A stretch of DNA of 64,000 nt from an uncultured bacterium (GCA_937889595.1 CALAOR010000088.1:84005-148004), one strand, 5' to 3'; numbered from the stretch's first letter, positions 36,384 through 46,146 are shown. Notes: generated from the letters alone by a model not told the origin. A program made the numbers and translations.

Positions 36384-36986
36384 CTACCAGCTCAGCTCGT
36401 CAAAATATATGGCCCCTGACCATGGCGCCGGCAGCGTTGGGGAGGTGTTGTTTTCAATTGCAAAATACATAATACTAACGTCATGATAATCGTGTGTGCT
36501 GTTGTTTGTATCTGTGGAATAAGCAGGGATAACATATTTGACCTGGTTCCACCCTGCCGTATTAAGCGCAGGGCCGTAAAAGGTGTCCTGGTTTGTCATA
36601 CTTGCCCTTTGAATAATAAGGTCCATATTATAACAACTGGGGGTAAGGGCCGCAAGATCTGCGGGCACATATACCCATATGGTAACGGTCCTGTTTGTCA
36701 GGTTCTGGTTGGAGCTGAATTGCTGGAAAAAAATCCCTATTTGTTGCGGGTTTGACGTTTCCGAAAGTGAACATGCACATTTTACGGAACCCGCTCCCGC
36801 CTCTATGTAAAGCGGATCTGTGTTGAAGAATGAGAGTGTTTCGTTGGTTGGGACCACATTGTCCCAGTATGCAAGTTCATTCGGCGCGTCAAAATGGAAA
36901 AAAACCGAGGCCGCTATAGGCTCGGCCTTGGGAGCCTTGCATGACGCAAATACAACCAGCAACGCCGCCATTAATATTTTTTTCAT
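36384..36986 (-). CDS. Lipoprotein with CBM-like jelly-roll domain
   Basis: 200 residues. Lipobox VVFASC (Cys at residue 16). The remainder is one beta-sandwich (NRTVTIWVYVPADLAAL ... SGAIYFDELSW), closely like the first domain of the CE2-type esterase at 16.4-18.2 kb (VTIRVWVPADF ... YIDSIDI). Such modules often bind glycans. No catalytic domain is present, so a stand-alone surface binding protein is likely. Confidence 0.7.
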   Translation of the reverse strand: MKKILMAALLVVFASCKAPKAEPIAASVFFHFDAPNELAYWDNVVPTNETLSFFNTDPLYIEAGAGSVKCACSLSETSNPQQIGIFFQQFSSNQNLTNRTVTIWVYVPADLAALTPSCYNMDLIIQRASMTNQDTFYGPALNTAGWNQVKYVIPAYSTDTNNSTHDYHDVSIMYFAIENNTSPTLPAPWSGAIYFDELSW

Positions 36987-37189
36987 GCCATACCCCGGGA
37001 TAAATGACAGTATAAAACCGGAATAAAAGGATTGTTTTTTTGAAATACAGCCGTATTAATCAAGGTTTCACTTCCTTTTAAAGTTCAATTCTTTAAGCCT
37101 GTATAGAAGATATATCATAAATACAGGCATGTTTCAATGCCTATCGAACGGATTTTTTTCATCCCTTCCAGTGCGGATCATTCAAGCCG

Positions 37190-37948
37190 TCAAACATATA
37201 TCATTTTTTTTGTCATGCCGCCGTCCACGACATAATTCTGCCCCGTTATAAAACCCGCGTCCTCTGACGCAAGAAAAAGCGCGAGTTTTGCTATATCGTA
37301 GGGCGTGCCTACCCTGCCTGCGGGATGCTGGGATTTGTCTTCCTCGGTGTGTAACGGCTTTTTGAAATCCTTTTTCTTTTTCCAGTCCGAGACCTCTATC
37401 CATCCCGGGCTTATGCAGTTTACCCGTATACCCGGCCCTAAGCTTACAGCCAGCGCGTGGGTCAGGGCTACAATACCGCCTTTGGTGGCTGAATATGCTT
37501 CCGTGTTTTTTTCCGACATTATGGCCCTTGTAGAGGCTGTGTTAATTATAACACCGTTGGTTTTTTCAAGATATTTAGCGGTGTATTTGGCGCATAGGAA
37601 CGTGCCGGTCAGGTTTACCCCTATAACGCGGTTCCACTCTTTCAGGGACAGGTCTGTGATTGGTTTGTTTATTCCTATACCGGCGTTATTTATGAGCACA
37701 TCTATATCTTTAAACTTTTTGACCGCGGCTTCAATGAATTGTTCCACGGATCTTTCAGAGGATACGTCGCACGCGGAGTAAAACAGACTTTTACCCGCCT
37801 TTAATCCGGACATAAGTTCCCGCCCGGCTTCTTTATCAGGGTCGGCGCACGCAACGTTGTAACCGGCCTTTAGAAATTCCTTTACAAGACATAAACCTAT
37901 CCCCTGCGCGCCGCCTGTGATGACAGCGGTTTTTTTAGCGTTTGCCAT
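37190..37948 (-). CDS. SDR-family oxidoreductase
   Basis: 252 residues with a classical short-chain dehydrogenase plan: TGGAQGIG cofactor loop (residues 11-18), NNAGIG (near 87-92), catalytic Ser in INTASTR and Y-x-x-x-K in YSATKGG, and the end motif GQNYVVDGGMTKK. NAD(P)-dependent alcohol/ketone oxidoreductase; substrate unknown. Monocistronic. Confidence 0.9.
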   Translation of the reverse strand: MANAKKTAVITGGAQGIGLCLVKEFLKAGYNVACADPDKEAGRELMSGLKAGKSLFYSACDVSSERSVEQFIEAAVKKFKDIDVLINNAGIGINKPITDLSLKEWNRVIGVNLTGTFLCAKYTAKYLEKTNGVIINTASTRAIMSEKNTEAYSATKGGIVALTHALAVSLGPGIRVNCISPGWIEVSDWKKKKDFKKPLHTEEDKSQHPAGRVGTPYDIAKLALFLASEDAGFITGQNYVVDGGMTKKMIYV

Positions 37949-38137
37949 GTTTACTCCCTTATTATTGTTTTATAAAATATGATTGCTATTTTAACACAAT
38001 TATTGGTATTTTCGGAAATATTCGGCATCCGGAATTATTAAGTACTATTATAGGCATACCACGGGCCATCCCCGCCTCTACGAGGCCGGCTGTGATGCAT
38101 CATGCCTTTATGTCTTACTATAATTAAGAGCAACATA

Positions 38138-38165
38138 AACCCTTCTACTCTCTACTATCTACTCT
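38138..38165. repeat. Short word array (tctactctctactatc)
   Basis: CCCTTCTACTCTCTACTATC followed by TACTCTCT. The same words occur at about 20955-20985 upstream of rpmH. Confidence 0.6.
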
Positions 38166-38183
38166 CTGAAAGCCTTTGACCTT

Positions 38184-40910
38184 CTACTTCAAAACATACA
38201 CCTTCCTCACCACGCTGTTTCCTCCGCTCTTTATGTGCATGAAGTATAATCCCTGGCCCACTATTTTTCCAGCAGCGTTCTTCACATCCCAGTCAAATTC
38301 ATTCCATCCCGCCGCAGCGGCCCTGTATTTTATTTCCCTCAGGAATTCACCGGTTAGATTATATACCTTCAGCGTGACTTCAGCCCCCGCCGCCGATACT
38401 TTCAGTTTTATCCCTACAGTTCCGCCTTCCAAAGGTTTAACATAATTTTTGTCAATGGCTATGTCGATATACGGCGTAGGCGTGGTGGTAAAGGTCTGCG
38501 TGATCGTGGATGTCATCGTAATGCTCGGGGTTGCGGTTATGGTGGAAGTGTCCGTGGGCAAAGGCGTGTCAGTGTTTGTCAGCGTTGCGGTTGCCGTGCC
38601 TGAGAGTGTCGCCGTAAGCGTATATGTAGCTGTTTCAGTAAATGTCGGCGTGAAGGTAGGCGTGCCTGACTGCGTGCGTGTGGGTGTGCAAGTCAATGTG
38701 TCTGTTATTGTGATGGTAGGCGTGAATGTTATTGAAGGAGAAACTGAGTCTGTAGCGGTCGGCGTTTCCGTGCACGTAGGAGTATTTGTTACGCTTGGCG
38801 TATATGTCCCCGTAAACGTGCCTGTCGCGGTTTCAGTTATGGTCAATGTCCCGGTTTTTGTTGCAGTCTGTGTTATGGTTCCTGTTACTGTACGCGTTAC
38901 GGTCGGCGTGACGGTCCGGGTAGCTGTCTTTGTCACAGTCCCGGTTACAGTCTGTGTAACGGTCGCAGTTACGGTTTGTGTTGTGGTCCGGGTTATTGTC
39001 TGTGTGACACTTTGCGTAACTGTGGACGATATTACGGCAGTCTGCGTCCATGTCGCTGTTCCTGTAGGCGTCACAGTTTTTGTCACAGTCGCTATGTCCG
39101 TCGGTGTCACGCTTGATGTCTCAGTAATGATAGCTGTTTCAGCTACTGCGCAAACCGGCACTGCTATGGTATCCGTGTCCAAGCTGACTGTTCCGCCATA
39201 GGCTAACGCCCTTCCAGTCCACGAAACCGCATTGCCTACACTAATGCCTGCGTCATCAATAACAGTTCCTACGAACGTGCTGGTCGCGCCAAGCGTTGTG
39301 GCCCCTCCAAGAGTCCAGAATACATCGCATAACTCTGCGCCGCCCGTTAACGAAATTATTGAATTGGCTGTTGTATTTAAAGCGGCTGCGGACCTGAAAA
39401 TATAGATTCCCTTTCCATTAAGGGTAATGTTTCCGACTATATTCATCGCGGCATCGGAGCAATACACTCCCGGTGTATAAACCCCGATACTGCCGTATGG
39501 CGCAAAAGACGCTAAATCAACGGCTCCGGTCGGAAAAGTGTAAGTACATGCCATGTTATTCAACGAAAGAAGAGCAGCCGCCTGATCTGTTCCAGCCTGC
39601 GTAGGAGCGATGTGGTTTGTACCGGTGACCGTATGTAACCCGGATACGGTTGTATATCCGGCATCTCCTGTAATAGCCGATGTCCCTCCAATGCAAGTGA
39701 AGGTGCTTGAAAGAACGCCATAATTACCGGCAGTTCCAAGATCCCCTAAAGAAACCGGAGTGGGCGTTGGAAGGCACGGTGTGGGTTCCAGCCCGGTATT
39801 CGGGTCAATTGTTGAGCTGTTGTTCCACTCCTGCACGAGAACATTGTTATAATAAAGCACGGCCTGCCGTACGTCTGTAAATGCCGGAGAAATATTGTCC
39901 ACCCGGGTGTAATCATCCGTATAATCCATGTTTGCCGAGTCGGACCTGCTAAAATATATTGAAGTGCCTGAGCCGCAGTTTAAGTATCCTCCACCCGGCG
40001 GTATCTGACTGGCATTTGAAGGGTTCATGACGCTGTTCATAAGCGTGTATGTAAAAAGCCGGTTCCCGAGCTGGGTTCCGCAGCCCGCGATATAAGTGAG
40101 GTTTGTCACTGAACAATCGGATAAAGTATTGCCGTTGCTGCACAGCCCGGTGCCGGAGGGCAAATACACATAGAACGGGTTCGTAGTCTGCATGATAAAA
40201 GTGGTGGCGTTTTCATTGAACCAGTAATTGAATTTAAAAAGGGTTATCGGCGCCCCGGCTTCGCCGTTATTGTAAATCGTGTAGCGCATGTTGACCTTGT
40301 TGGGCAGTGTGCCGGAGTTGCTGAGCTTAAGGTCAAACTTGTACTGCGGTGTCCCTGAAATATTTACTGGCCTCACCAGCACCGCATCCTGGTTCGGAGC
40401 AAAGCTGCAGCTGGCGGTCAGGTTGGCGTTTTCTTTTGCAAGCACATAAATGTAATATAACCCGGAGAACTCCGGTGGTATATGGGTTATCACATCCACA
40501 TTTTTCCAGCCCAAGCCGCTGCCGGCTGCCAGGCCAGTGCTTGGCCCCTGTATATCGGTGAAAAAAAGAGGCGTGGCTGTCTGCGAAACGCCCGCGAGCC
40601 AGTAAAAGGGCTGATTCTTATATATCCCGGTATCGTCGGCCAGCCAGTTATAACTAATTGCATTATTTATAAAAACCGGGTCCTGCCCGATCCCGACGGC
40701 GAATTTAAGCGTTCCTGACGAACCCTGTACCTGAAAACTGACCGTTATATCCGACCCGTTGGAGGGCGTCGGTGGTGCGACGGTTAAGTTCTGCAGCTGC
40801 GCCAGCGCAAACAGGCAGTTCCCGAACAGGACGATTGCCGCGGCCGTAAGAAGTGTCTTTTTCAATGTTATTATTTTGTTTTTCCCCATATAGTTTCCGG
40901 TTTTATGCAT
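38184..40910 (-). CDS. Secreted protein with CBM3-like, ice-binding (DUF3494) and sorting domains
   Basis: 908 residues. Signal peptide (about 10-36 after an MHKTGNYMGK lead). A CBM3-like beta-sandwich spans about 190-375 (YKFDLKLSNSGTLPNKVNMR, FKFNYWFNENATT). A DUF3494/ice-binding-like beta-solenoid occupies about 385-587 (LGTAGNYGVLSSTFTCIGG, GVYTPGVYCSD, CDVFWTLGGATTLG). A 230-residue Thr-rich linker follows (about 590-820), then a FlgD-like C-terminal domain (KVYNLTGEFLREIKY, GQGLYFMHIKSGGN). DUF3494 modules serve as ice-binding proteins or adhesins. The DUF3494 module is nearly repeated in the gene at 62604-64000. Confidence 0.85.
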   Translation of the reverse strand: MHKTGNYMGKNKIITLKKTLLTAAAIVLFGNCLFALAQLQNLTVAPPTPSNGSDITVSFQVQGSSGTLKFAVGIGQDPVFINNAISYNWLADDTGIYKNQPFYWLAGVSQTATPLFFTDIQGPSTGLAAGSGLGWKNVDVITHIPPEFSGLYYIYVLAKENANLTASCSFAPNQDAVLVRPVNISGTPQYKFDLKLSNSGTLPNKVNMRYTIYNNGEAGAPITLFKFNYWFNENATTFIMQTTNPFYVYLPSGTGLCSNGNTLSDCSVTNLTYIAGCGTQLGNRLFTYTLMNSVMNPSNASQIPPGGGYLNCGSGTSIYFSRSDSANMDYTDDYTRVDNISPAFTDVRQAVLYYNNVLVQEWNNSSTIDPNTGLEPTPCLPTPTPVSLGDLGTAGNYGVLSSTFTCIGGTSAITGDAGYTTVSGLHTVTGTNHIAPTQAGTDQAAALLSLNNMACTYTFPTGAVDLASFAPYGSIGVYTPGVYCSDAAMNIVGNITLNGKGIYIFRSAAALNTTANSIISLTGGAELCDVFWTLGGATTLGATSTFVGTVIDDAGISVGNAVSWTGRALAYGGTVSLDTDTIAVPVCAVAETAIITETSSVTPTDIATVTKTVTPTGTATWTQTAVISSTVTQSVTQTITRTTTQTVTATVTQTVTGTVTKTATRTVTPTVTRTVTGTITQTATKTGTLTITETATGTFTGTYTPSVTNTPTCTETPTATDSVSPSITFTPTITITDTLTCTPTRTQSGTPTFTPTFTETATYTLTATLSGTATATLTNTDTPLPTDTSTITATPSITMTSTITQTFTTTPTPYIDIAIDKNYVKPLEGGTVGIKLKVSAAGAEVTLKVYNLTGEFLREIKYRAAAAGWNEFDWDVKNAAGKIVGQGLYFMHIKSGGNSVVRKVYVLK

Positions 40911-40978
40911 TGAAATATATACCTCTTTTGTTTCCCTTTGAACAACCCATCATTTTAGACCGCCTTTTTCACTCAGCA

Positions 40979-42613
40979 TCATTTGATCACAATGATTTTC
41001 CTGATTGTCCTGCCGCCTGGCTGTGTGACCGCTATAAAATACACGCCTTTTCCGACTTTCGCTCCTGCTTTGTTTGTGCCGTCCCAGTATGCCTCGTAAG
41101 TACCGGGCGCGAGCGTAAGTTCGTAAAAACCCCTTATTTCTTCCCCGTTAAGATTATATATCCTTATATAACTCTTTCCATAAGACTCGACAGTGTACAT
41201 AATTTCCACTTTATCGCCCGCCGTAAGGTTTATGTAATTCCTGTCGGTCTTTACTTTTTCAGGAATTGCGGGTATTGGTGTAGGCGTAACAGGAGTCACG
41301 GTAACGCCCGGTGTTATTGGCTGTGTGATTACGGGCGTGGCCGACGTAGTGAAAGTTGCCGTAGGAATTACGGTTGTTGCGGCGGGTGATGGCGTAGGAG
41401 TATATGTGGGGGTAGGATCGGTAATGTTCACGTAATCCGTCCCTGTCGACTGGGATGTCACAACAAATGCGTTTTCCTGACCCCTGGCTTGCCCGGAAAA
41501 GTGCACTGTCCCCGCTGTCGTGCCTCTATATATCCAGGTGAACATTACGGTTGCTCCGGCGGCAAGGGAATTTACGGAATAAGGCGACGGGCTTATGTAC
41601 AAAAGCGCGTTGCCGCTGTCCGCTATAACCTGCGCAACCCCGCTTACATAGGCTGCAGATACGTTGCCTTCATTGGTTATGCCCATAACCAGGGTAATAT
41701 TCTGGTTTGTGACTATACTGGATGGAAAAGCCGATAAAGTTGCGGTAAGCCTGACGCCGGTCACCGGGATTTCTTTTTTTGCGTCCATTGAAATAAGGTT
41801 TGCTGTCGGATGGCTTGCCGATACGGAAGCGTAATTCACACAATTGTCGCCAAAATTTATAATGCCGGCGTTTGCTTTTGCCACTACAGTTATCCTGACC
41901 GCAGCCGACGATGAAAGAACGGTGCCGGGATTCCATGATAAGACATTGCCGTTCACGATAGCCGTAGGCGCTGAATAAAACAGCGACATGCCCTGCGGCA
42001 GCGTGTCCCACGCGGAAAAACCGCTTAAATTATTGACGGCATCAAGGTTTTTGTAGTCAATATAATATGTCACTGTGTCGCCTGCTTTTACGGATAAGGC
42101 CTGGGAGGATTTGTCTATCTCCACATAAGTCACATAAATATATGGCTGCTGGTCAAGCGCCGTGAAAGAAACAGACGTGTTTCTCATTTCCGCCATGTTG
42201 AAATAATATTTGCCCTGCGTTGACGGCGGGTATATGCCACCCGCTCCCGAGTTCCCATACGTCACCACCAGTACCTGGCCGGGGGTTAACGTCAAGGCGT
42301 TTATTGTCACCGCATACCCGTCAATCGCTATATCCTGCGCGCTCACCACTTTTACGGTCACGCTTCCCGACATAATCACTGCGGTAAGGTTATTGTTCGC
42401 GGTTGACGGCGCCGGAATAAATTCCTGTGGAATTATTATTTCCAGAGAACCCGAATTAAAAGCCGTGAATGTGCCGGGTTTGTAGGTAATATTAATTACC
42501 GGGTTATAAGCGTTTAAGGATATGGCAGTTGGTGATATGTCCGCGCTGCCTGTCTGGGCCGAAAGCGCGCAAACCATGAGGGATAAAGCCGCCGCCAAAA
42601 TAATTTTTTTCAT
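40979..42613 (-). CDS. Secreted DUF11-type protein with C-terminal FlgD-like domain
   Basis: 544 residues. Signal peptide ending LSA (residues 1-19). An N-terminal beta-domain, a DUF11 repeat (about 165-285; SQALSVKAGDTVTYYIDYKN), an Ig/CARDB-like unit, a short Thr/Pro linker (about 400-455) and a FlgD-like C-terminal domain (RIYNLNGEEIRGFYEL, YEAYWDGTNKAGAKVGKGVY). It is the last of three genes in a row with the upstream 42610-43368 gene (4-base overlap) and the sigma-like gene. Surface structural protein; no catalytic motif. Confidence 0.8.
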   Translation of the reverse strand: MKKIILAAALSLMVCALSAQTGSADISPTAISLNAYNPVINITYKPGTFTAFNSGSLEIIIPQEFIPAPSTANNNLTAVIMSGSVTVKVVSAQDIAIDGYAVTINALTLTPGQVLVVTYGNSGAGGIYPPSTQGKYYFNMAEMRNTSVSFTALDQQPYIYVTYVEIDKSSQALSVKAGDTVTYYIDYKNLDAVNNLSGFSAWDTLPQGMSLFYSAPTAIVNGNVLSWNPGTVLSSSAAVRITVVAKANAGIINFGDNCVNYASVSASHPTANLISMDAKKEIPVTGVRLTATLSAFPSSIVTNQNITLVMGITNEGNVSAAYVSGVAQVIADSGNALLYISPSPYSVNSLAAGATVMFTWIYRGTTAGTVHFSGQARGQENAFVVTSQSTGTDYVNITDPTPTYTPTPSPAATTVIPTATFTTSATPVITQPITPGVTVTPVTPTPIPAIPEKVKTDRNYINLTAGDKVEIMYTVESYGKSYIRIYNLNGEEIRGFYELTLAPGTYEAYWDGTNKAGAKVGKGVYFIAVTQPGGRTIRKIIVIK

Positions 42614-43368
42614 TTTAATTCATCGCCTTTTGAGATCGCGGATTTCAATATATTATTTTTGAAATAAAAAGCTGTTCCCGCGCCGTAACCCGCCTCAATA
42701 ATGCCTGTTTTCTTTACAAGCATACCGGAGAGCGCGGAATAAACTTCCGCGCCGAGCCCCTGTTTTACCGAACAAAGCCTGAGATATAAAAGAGCGCTTA
42801 ATGCCTCTGCTGCCGTCTGGTTGGCAATATTTTTGTCCGGGCATAGACCCATGTTTTTTATCATTCTTGCCGTGTCTATCGCGCCGTTGAGCCTTAAGTT
42901 CCCATCCGCACCCCAGTTTGTGTTTTTCAGCACACGGTGGGAGGCGGCTGTTTTTTCCAAGGTCCTTAACATCATGTTTTCCAGAATTTTCCTGTCAATT
43001 TTAAGTTCAAGTTCGGAAACCATAAACTTCCTTATTTCTTCAAAGAATTCCAGCACCCTTGCAGGCTCCACGCCTTTTGCGTCAGGCGCGGGAACATCCT
43101 TCTTTGCTTCCCTTTCTATTTCTTCCGCTCTTCTTACAAGCTCGTCAACGTCTGTATCGGGGACTTCCCCGCCTGCATTTATATCCCGGCGCCCGGGTTT
43201 GTCCATTTCCGATGATCTATCAAGGACAGCGGGCGTTTTTGTTTCCCTTGCCGGCGCGGTTTCAGTCCTTTGCGCCTGAATTTTTGGTCCTTCCTTTTTC
43301 GCAACGGTTAAAGATCCAAAAATCTCCCCGATTTCATCGCTGCTGAAAGTCACATCTTCGTGTGTCAT
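42610..43368 (-). CDS. Cytoplasmic helical protein, unknown
   Basis: 252 residues without a signal peptide. An acidic, disordered N-terminus (about 1-95) is followed by a helical domain (VLEFFEEIRKFMVSELELKI ...) with ALSALLYLRLCS near 200. Not recognised. It overlaps the start of the DUF11 protein by 4 bases and follows the sigma-region-2-like gene closely, so all three form an operon. Confidence 0.6.
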   Translation of the reverse strand: MTHEDVTFSSDEIGEIFGSLTVAKKEGPKIQAQRTETAPARETKTPAVLDRSSEMDKPGRRDINAGGEVPDTDVDELVRRAEEIEREAKKDVPAPDAKGVEPARVLEFFEEIRKFMVSELELKIDRKILENMMLRTLEKTAASHRVLKNTNWGADGNLRLNGAIDTARMIKNMGLCPDKNIANQTAAEALSALLYLRLCSVKQGLGAEVYSALSGMLVKKTGIIEAGYGAGTAFYFKNNILKSAISKGDELK

Positions 43369-43386
43369 TTTTTTCCGCCTTTGCCC

Positions 43387-43764
43387 TTAAACTTCTTTCT
43401 TTGCCTCTATCAGCGCATCTATTATCACTCCTTCTATCATCCAGTTCACGTATTCCATGAAACCGCGGGATTCTTCATCATTGTAATTCCTGACGGCCTT
43501 GATCAGCCCAGCGTTGCCGGCCACTATGAGGGCGGCAAAAGTAAGCCCCGCTCCCCTGTAACGGGTAGCTATTTTGATCACCAGTTTCAGGTTTGATTCT
43601 ATCAGAACCCTTTTTAACGCATTCTTTGAGTCTTTTGTGTCCTCTTTCAGGAGTTTCCCGGCAATGTCGGACAATTTATCATGGCTTAAATCCTTTATCT
43701 TTGAAGTCACAACGATATAATCCTTCAGCTGTTTTTCTTCTATCCCGACCAGTTTGAGCCTCAT
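43387..43764 (-). CDS. Stand-alone sigma-70 region-2-like protein
   Basis: 125 residues. The ATG at 43762-43764 is chosen because AAGGAG lies 8 bases before it, though an upstream ATG adds 15 residues. The second half reads IESNLKLVIKIATRYRGAGL ... GNAGLIKAVRNYN ... EYVNWMIEGVIIDALIE, a clear relative of sigma-70 region 2 (core RNA-polymerase binding and -10 melting). Regions 3 and 4 are absent and the stop is clean. The -10-recognition residues differ from housekeeping sigma. It may be an anti-sigma-like decoy, a co-sigma part or a truncated sigma factor. Confidence 0.7.
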   Translation of the reverse strand: MRLKLVGIEEKQLKDYIVVTSKIKDLSHDKLSDIAGKLLKEDTKDSKNALKRVLIESNLKLVIKIATRYRGAGLTFAALIVAGNAGLIKAVRNYNDEESRGFMEYVNWMIEGVIIDALIEAKKEV

Positions 43765-43984
43765 TTTACTTCTCCTTGTCCGCGCCCTTATGGGTGCTTT
43801 CTTTCTCAATAGGTTCTTTTAATAATATAGCAATAACCGTGCCTTGGAATTATGCCCGATAAATATAGGGGATTTACAGGTAGTTTCATAAGGCGGTATT
43901 TTAATGACAGGTTTATTGACATCAGTGATGATTTGTTGACAGGGGGAGAAGTTCAAAGGTCCGATGGAAAAGTAGTTCGATACA

Positions 43985-44045
43985 TTCGGAAAAGCCCGCA
44001 AGGGGCGGGCAGCATGATATGCTGCCCCTACAAATGCAGGCAGAT
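43985..44045. repeat. Dispersed palindromic repeat (copy C)
   Basis: GCCCGCAAGGGGCGGGCAGC continues to ATGATATGCTGCCCCTACA and then AATGCAGGCAGATATTTG, the near-exact reverse complement of the copy at 20775-20850. The rest of 43810-44068 holds no gene. Confidence 0.85.
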
Positions 44046-44068
44046 ATTTGACTATTTAACTGCTGCCT

Positions 44069-44788
44069 TTACTTCATCCCGTCAATCATTCCCTTTATTT
44101 TGCTTTTCATCTTTTCCAGTTCCTGTATTTCCCTGCTGTTCTTATCCCCTGTTTTTGCGCCTTCCATAATTCCAGCGGCTTTAGCTTCCTTCAAAATGTT
44201 TTTTTCTTCCTTCAAAAGATACAGCCTCTCGTCCGCCTGCACTATCTTGCTTTCCATATATTTTTTCAGGTCGTCTTTTGCGTCCGGCTTTAACCCGCCT
44301 ATCATTCCCCTGAAATCAAAATCTATCTGCAGCATGTCCTTATACTCATCCAGCGATGACATCCACTTTTCCAGCCTGCCAAATAACCCCGCGGCCTGCG
44401 GGCATTTGGACTTAAAGCAGTCTTCAAGCGTTTTTGTGTACCCGTCGATTATTATCATTATGTAGCTTAATCTTTCGTCGCGCAGTTCCCTTATTTCGTC
44501 ATTGAGTATGTATTGCCTGTAGCCGGTTATATTCCCGGTTTTCAGGTAATAACCCAGTTTCATGGAGGAAATTGCGCCGCTAAAACCGCCTTTTGCTTTT
44601 TCTTCCTTAAGCTCGTCGATCTTTTTCGCGGTGTACTCAAATCTTTTTTTCAGCCTTATCCGCTCCGTTTCCTTTTTTGCCAGGATTTTACCCGTGTTTT
44701 CAGCCTTGGCAATAAATTCATCCGGAAATTGCGCGTACGCGAGAACGAAAATTCCAAGCATAAAGCATACAAAAATTATTTTTTTCAC
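44069..44788 (-). CDS. Secreted coiled-coil protein, unknown
   Basis: 239 residues. Signal peptide ending VLAYA (residues 1-19), then long charged helices (ETERIRLKKRFEYTAKKIDEL ... YLLKEEKNILKEAKAAGI) typical of a coiled-coil or helical bundle. No family recognised. It follows the NtrC-type regulator in the same direction, so it may be a periplasmic partner of that system. Confidence 0.6.
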   Translation of the reverse strand: MKKIIFVCFMLGIFVLAYAQFPDEFIAKAENTGKILAKKETERIRLKKRFEYTAKKIDELKEEKAKGGFSGAISSMKLGYYLKTGNITGYRQYILNDEIRELRDERLSYIMIIIDGYTKTLEDCFKSKCPQAAGLFGRLEKWMSSLDEYKDMLQIDFDFRGMIGGLKPDAKDDLKKYMESKIVQADERLYLLKEEKNILKEAKAAGIMEGAKTGDKNSREIQELEKMKSKIKGMIDGMK

Positions 44789-44800
44789 TTTTACCGCCTT

Positions 44801-46129
44801 TTAAATCCTGAATTTTTTTATTTTAGCCAGGAGCGTTACGCGGTTTATTCCAAGTGTCTCCGCTGCCCTGGCTTTGTTTCCTTTTGTTTCATTTAAGGCC
44901 TCAAGTATCATTTTTCTTTCATATTCGTCCATTTTATGGTTAAGCCCGCTGCCTGCCGCCGTACCGGGCAATGTTTTTGAATGCACCTCATATGGTATGC
45001 AGGATTCCCCTATCATTTCGTCCGTGCACATTACCATGATCCTTTGGATTATATTCTCCAGTTCCCTTATGTTCCCCGGGTAATCATAAGCGGCAAGCAC
45101 GTCAAGCGCCTCCCTGCTTATTCCTTTTGTTTTGAAATTATTATACTCCGCGTATTTTTTCACGAAGTATTCCGCAAGCTCCGGTATGTCCTCCCTGCGT
45201 TCCCTTAAGGGCGGCATGCATATCTCCACAACATTTATGCGGTAGTAAAGCTCCTGCCTGAAAGTACCGGACTTTACAGCCTCTTTAAGGTCTTTATTGG
45301 TCGCGGCTATTATCCTTACATCCGCTTTTATCGTCTTTTCCCCGCCCACGCGCTCAAATTCCTTTTCCTGTATCACGCGCAGCAGTTTTACCTGCAGTTC
45401 AAGCGGCAGGTCCGCTATCTCATCCAGAAATATGGTCCCTTTATCCGCAAGTTCAAACCTTCCCTTTTTCGCGTAGGACGCGTCCGTAAAAGAACCCTTT
45501 TCATGCCCGAACAGCTCGGATTCCAGGATGCCGGGAGAGAGCGCCGCGCAGTTAACTTTGATCAGCGGGTTTTCGCTCCTCGGGCTTTTCCTGTGTATTT
45601 CCTCCGCTATGAGTTCCTTGCCTGTGCCTGATTCGCCTGTAATAAGGATAGTCGCGTCGCTTAAGGCGGCTTTAGCCGCGGTTGCCAGAATGTCTTTCAG
45701 TTTGCCGCTCCGCCCTATTATGTCTTTTTTAACCAGTGACTTTAAGTAGCTGTTTTCTTCCTTTATGTTTTTTGACTTTATTATTTTCAATACTATCAGG
45801 CGTATCTGATCTATGGAAAAAGGTTTGGTGATGAAATCAGCCGCACCCTTTTTCATGGCGTCCACCGCCTTATCCACAGTGCCGTAAGCGGTGATTATTA
45901 TGACGTCGCAATCCGGCATTTCAGCTTTGGCCGCTTCCAAAACCGCTATCCCGTCGGCCTCGGGCAGCTTTAAGTCTGTTATGACAATGTCAAAAACCGA
46001 TTTTTTCAGCTTTTCCATGCCCTCCTCGGCGGACGAGGCTTCACTGACCGAAAAATTTTCCGTGGAAAGCGCTTCTTTTAAAACTTCCCTGAGCCCGTCA
46101 TTGTCCTCTACTACAAGTATGTCTCTCAT
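44801..46129 (-). CDS. NtrC-type sigma-54-dependent response regulator
   Basis: 442 residues. Receiver domain with DIVITDLKLPEADG (phosphoacceptor Asp about 52), AAA+ domain with GESGTGKE (near 170) and GSFTDA (near 213, a variant of the GAFTGA loop that contacts sigma-54), then a Fis-type helix-turn-helix (KARAAETLGINRVTLLAKIKK) at the end. It activates sigma-54 promoters when phosphorylated. The adjacent histidine kinase is its likely partner, since the genes are only 17 bases apart. Confidence 0.93.
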   Translation of the reverse strand: MRDILVVEDNDGLREVLKEALSTENFSVSEASSAEEGMEKLKKSVFDIVITDLKLPEADGIAVLEAAKAEMPDCDVIIITAYGTVDKAVDAMKKGAADFITKPFSIDQIRLIVLKIIKSKNIKEENSYLKSLVKKDIIGRSGKLKDILATAAKAALSDATILITGESGTGKELIAEEIHRKSPRSENPLIKVNCAALSPGILESELFGHEKGSFTDASYAKKGRFELADKGTIFLDEIADLPLELQVKLLRVIQEKEFERVGGEKTIKADVRIIAATNKDLKEAVKSGTFRQELYYRINVVEICMPPLRERREDIPELAEYFVKKYAEYNNFKTKGISREALDVLAAYDYPGNIRELENIIQRIMVMCTDEMIGESCIPYEVHSKTLPGTAAGSGLNHKMDEYERKMILEALNETKGNKARAAETLGINRVTLLAKIKKFRI

Positions 46130-46146
46130 TTTTATCTCCCGTTTGC

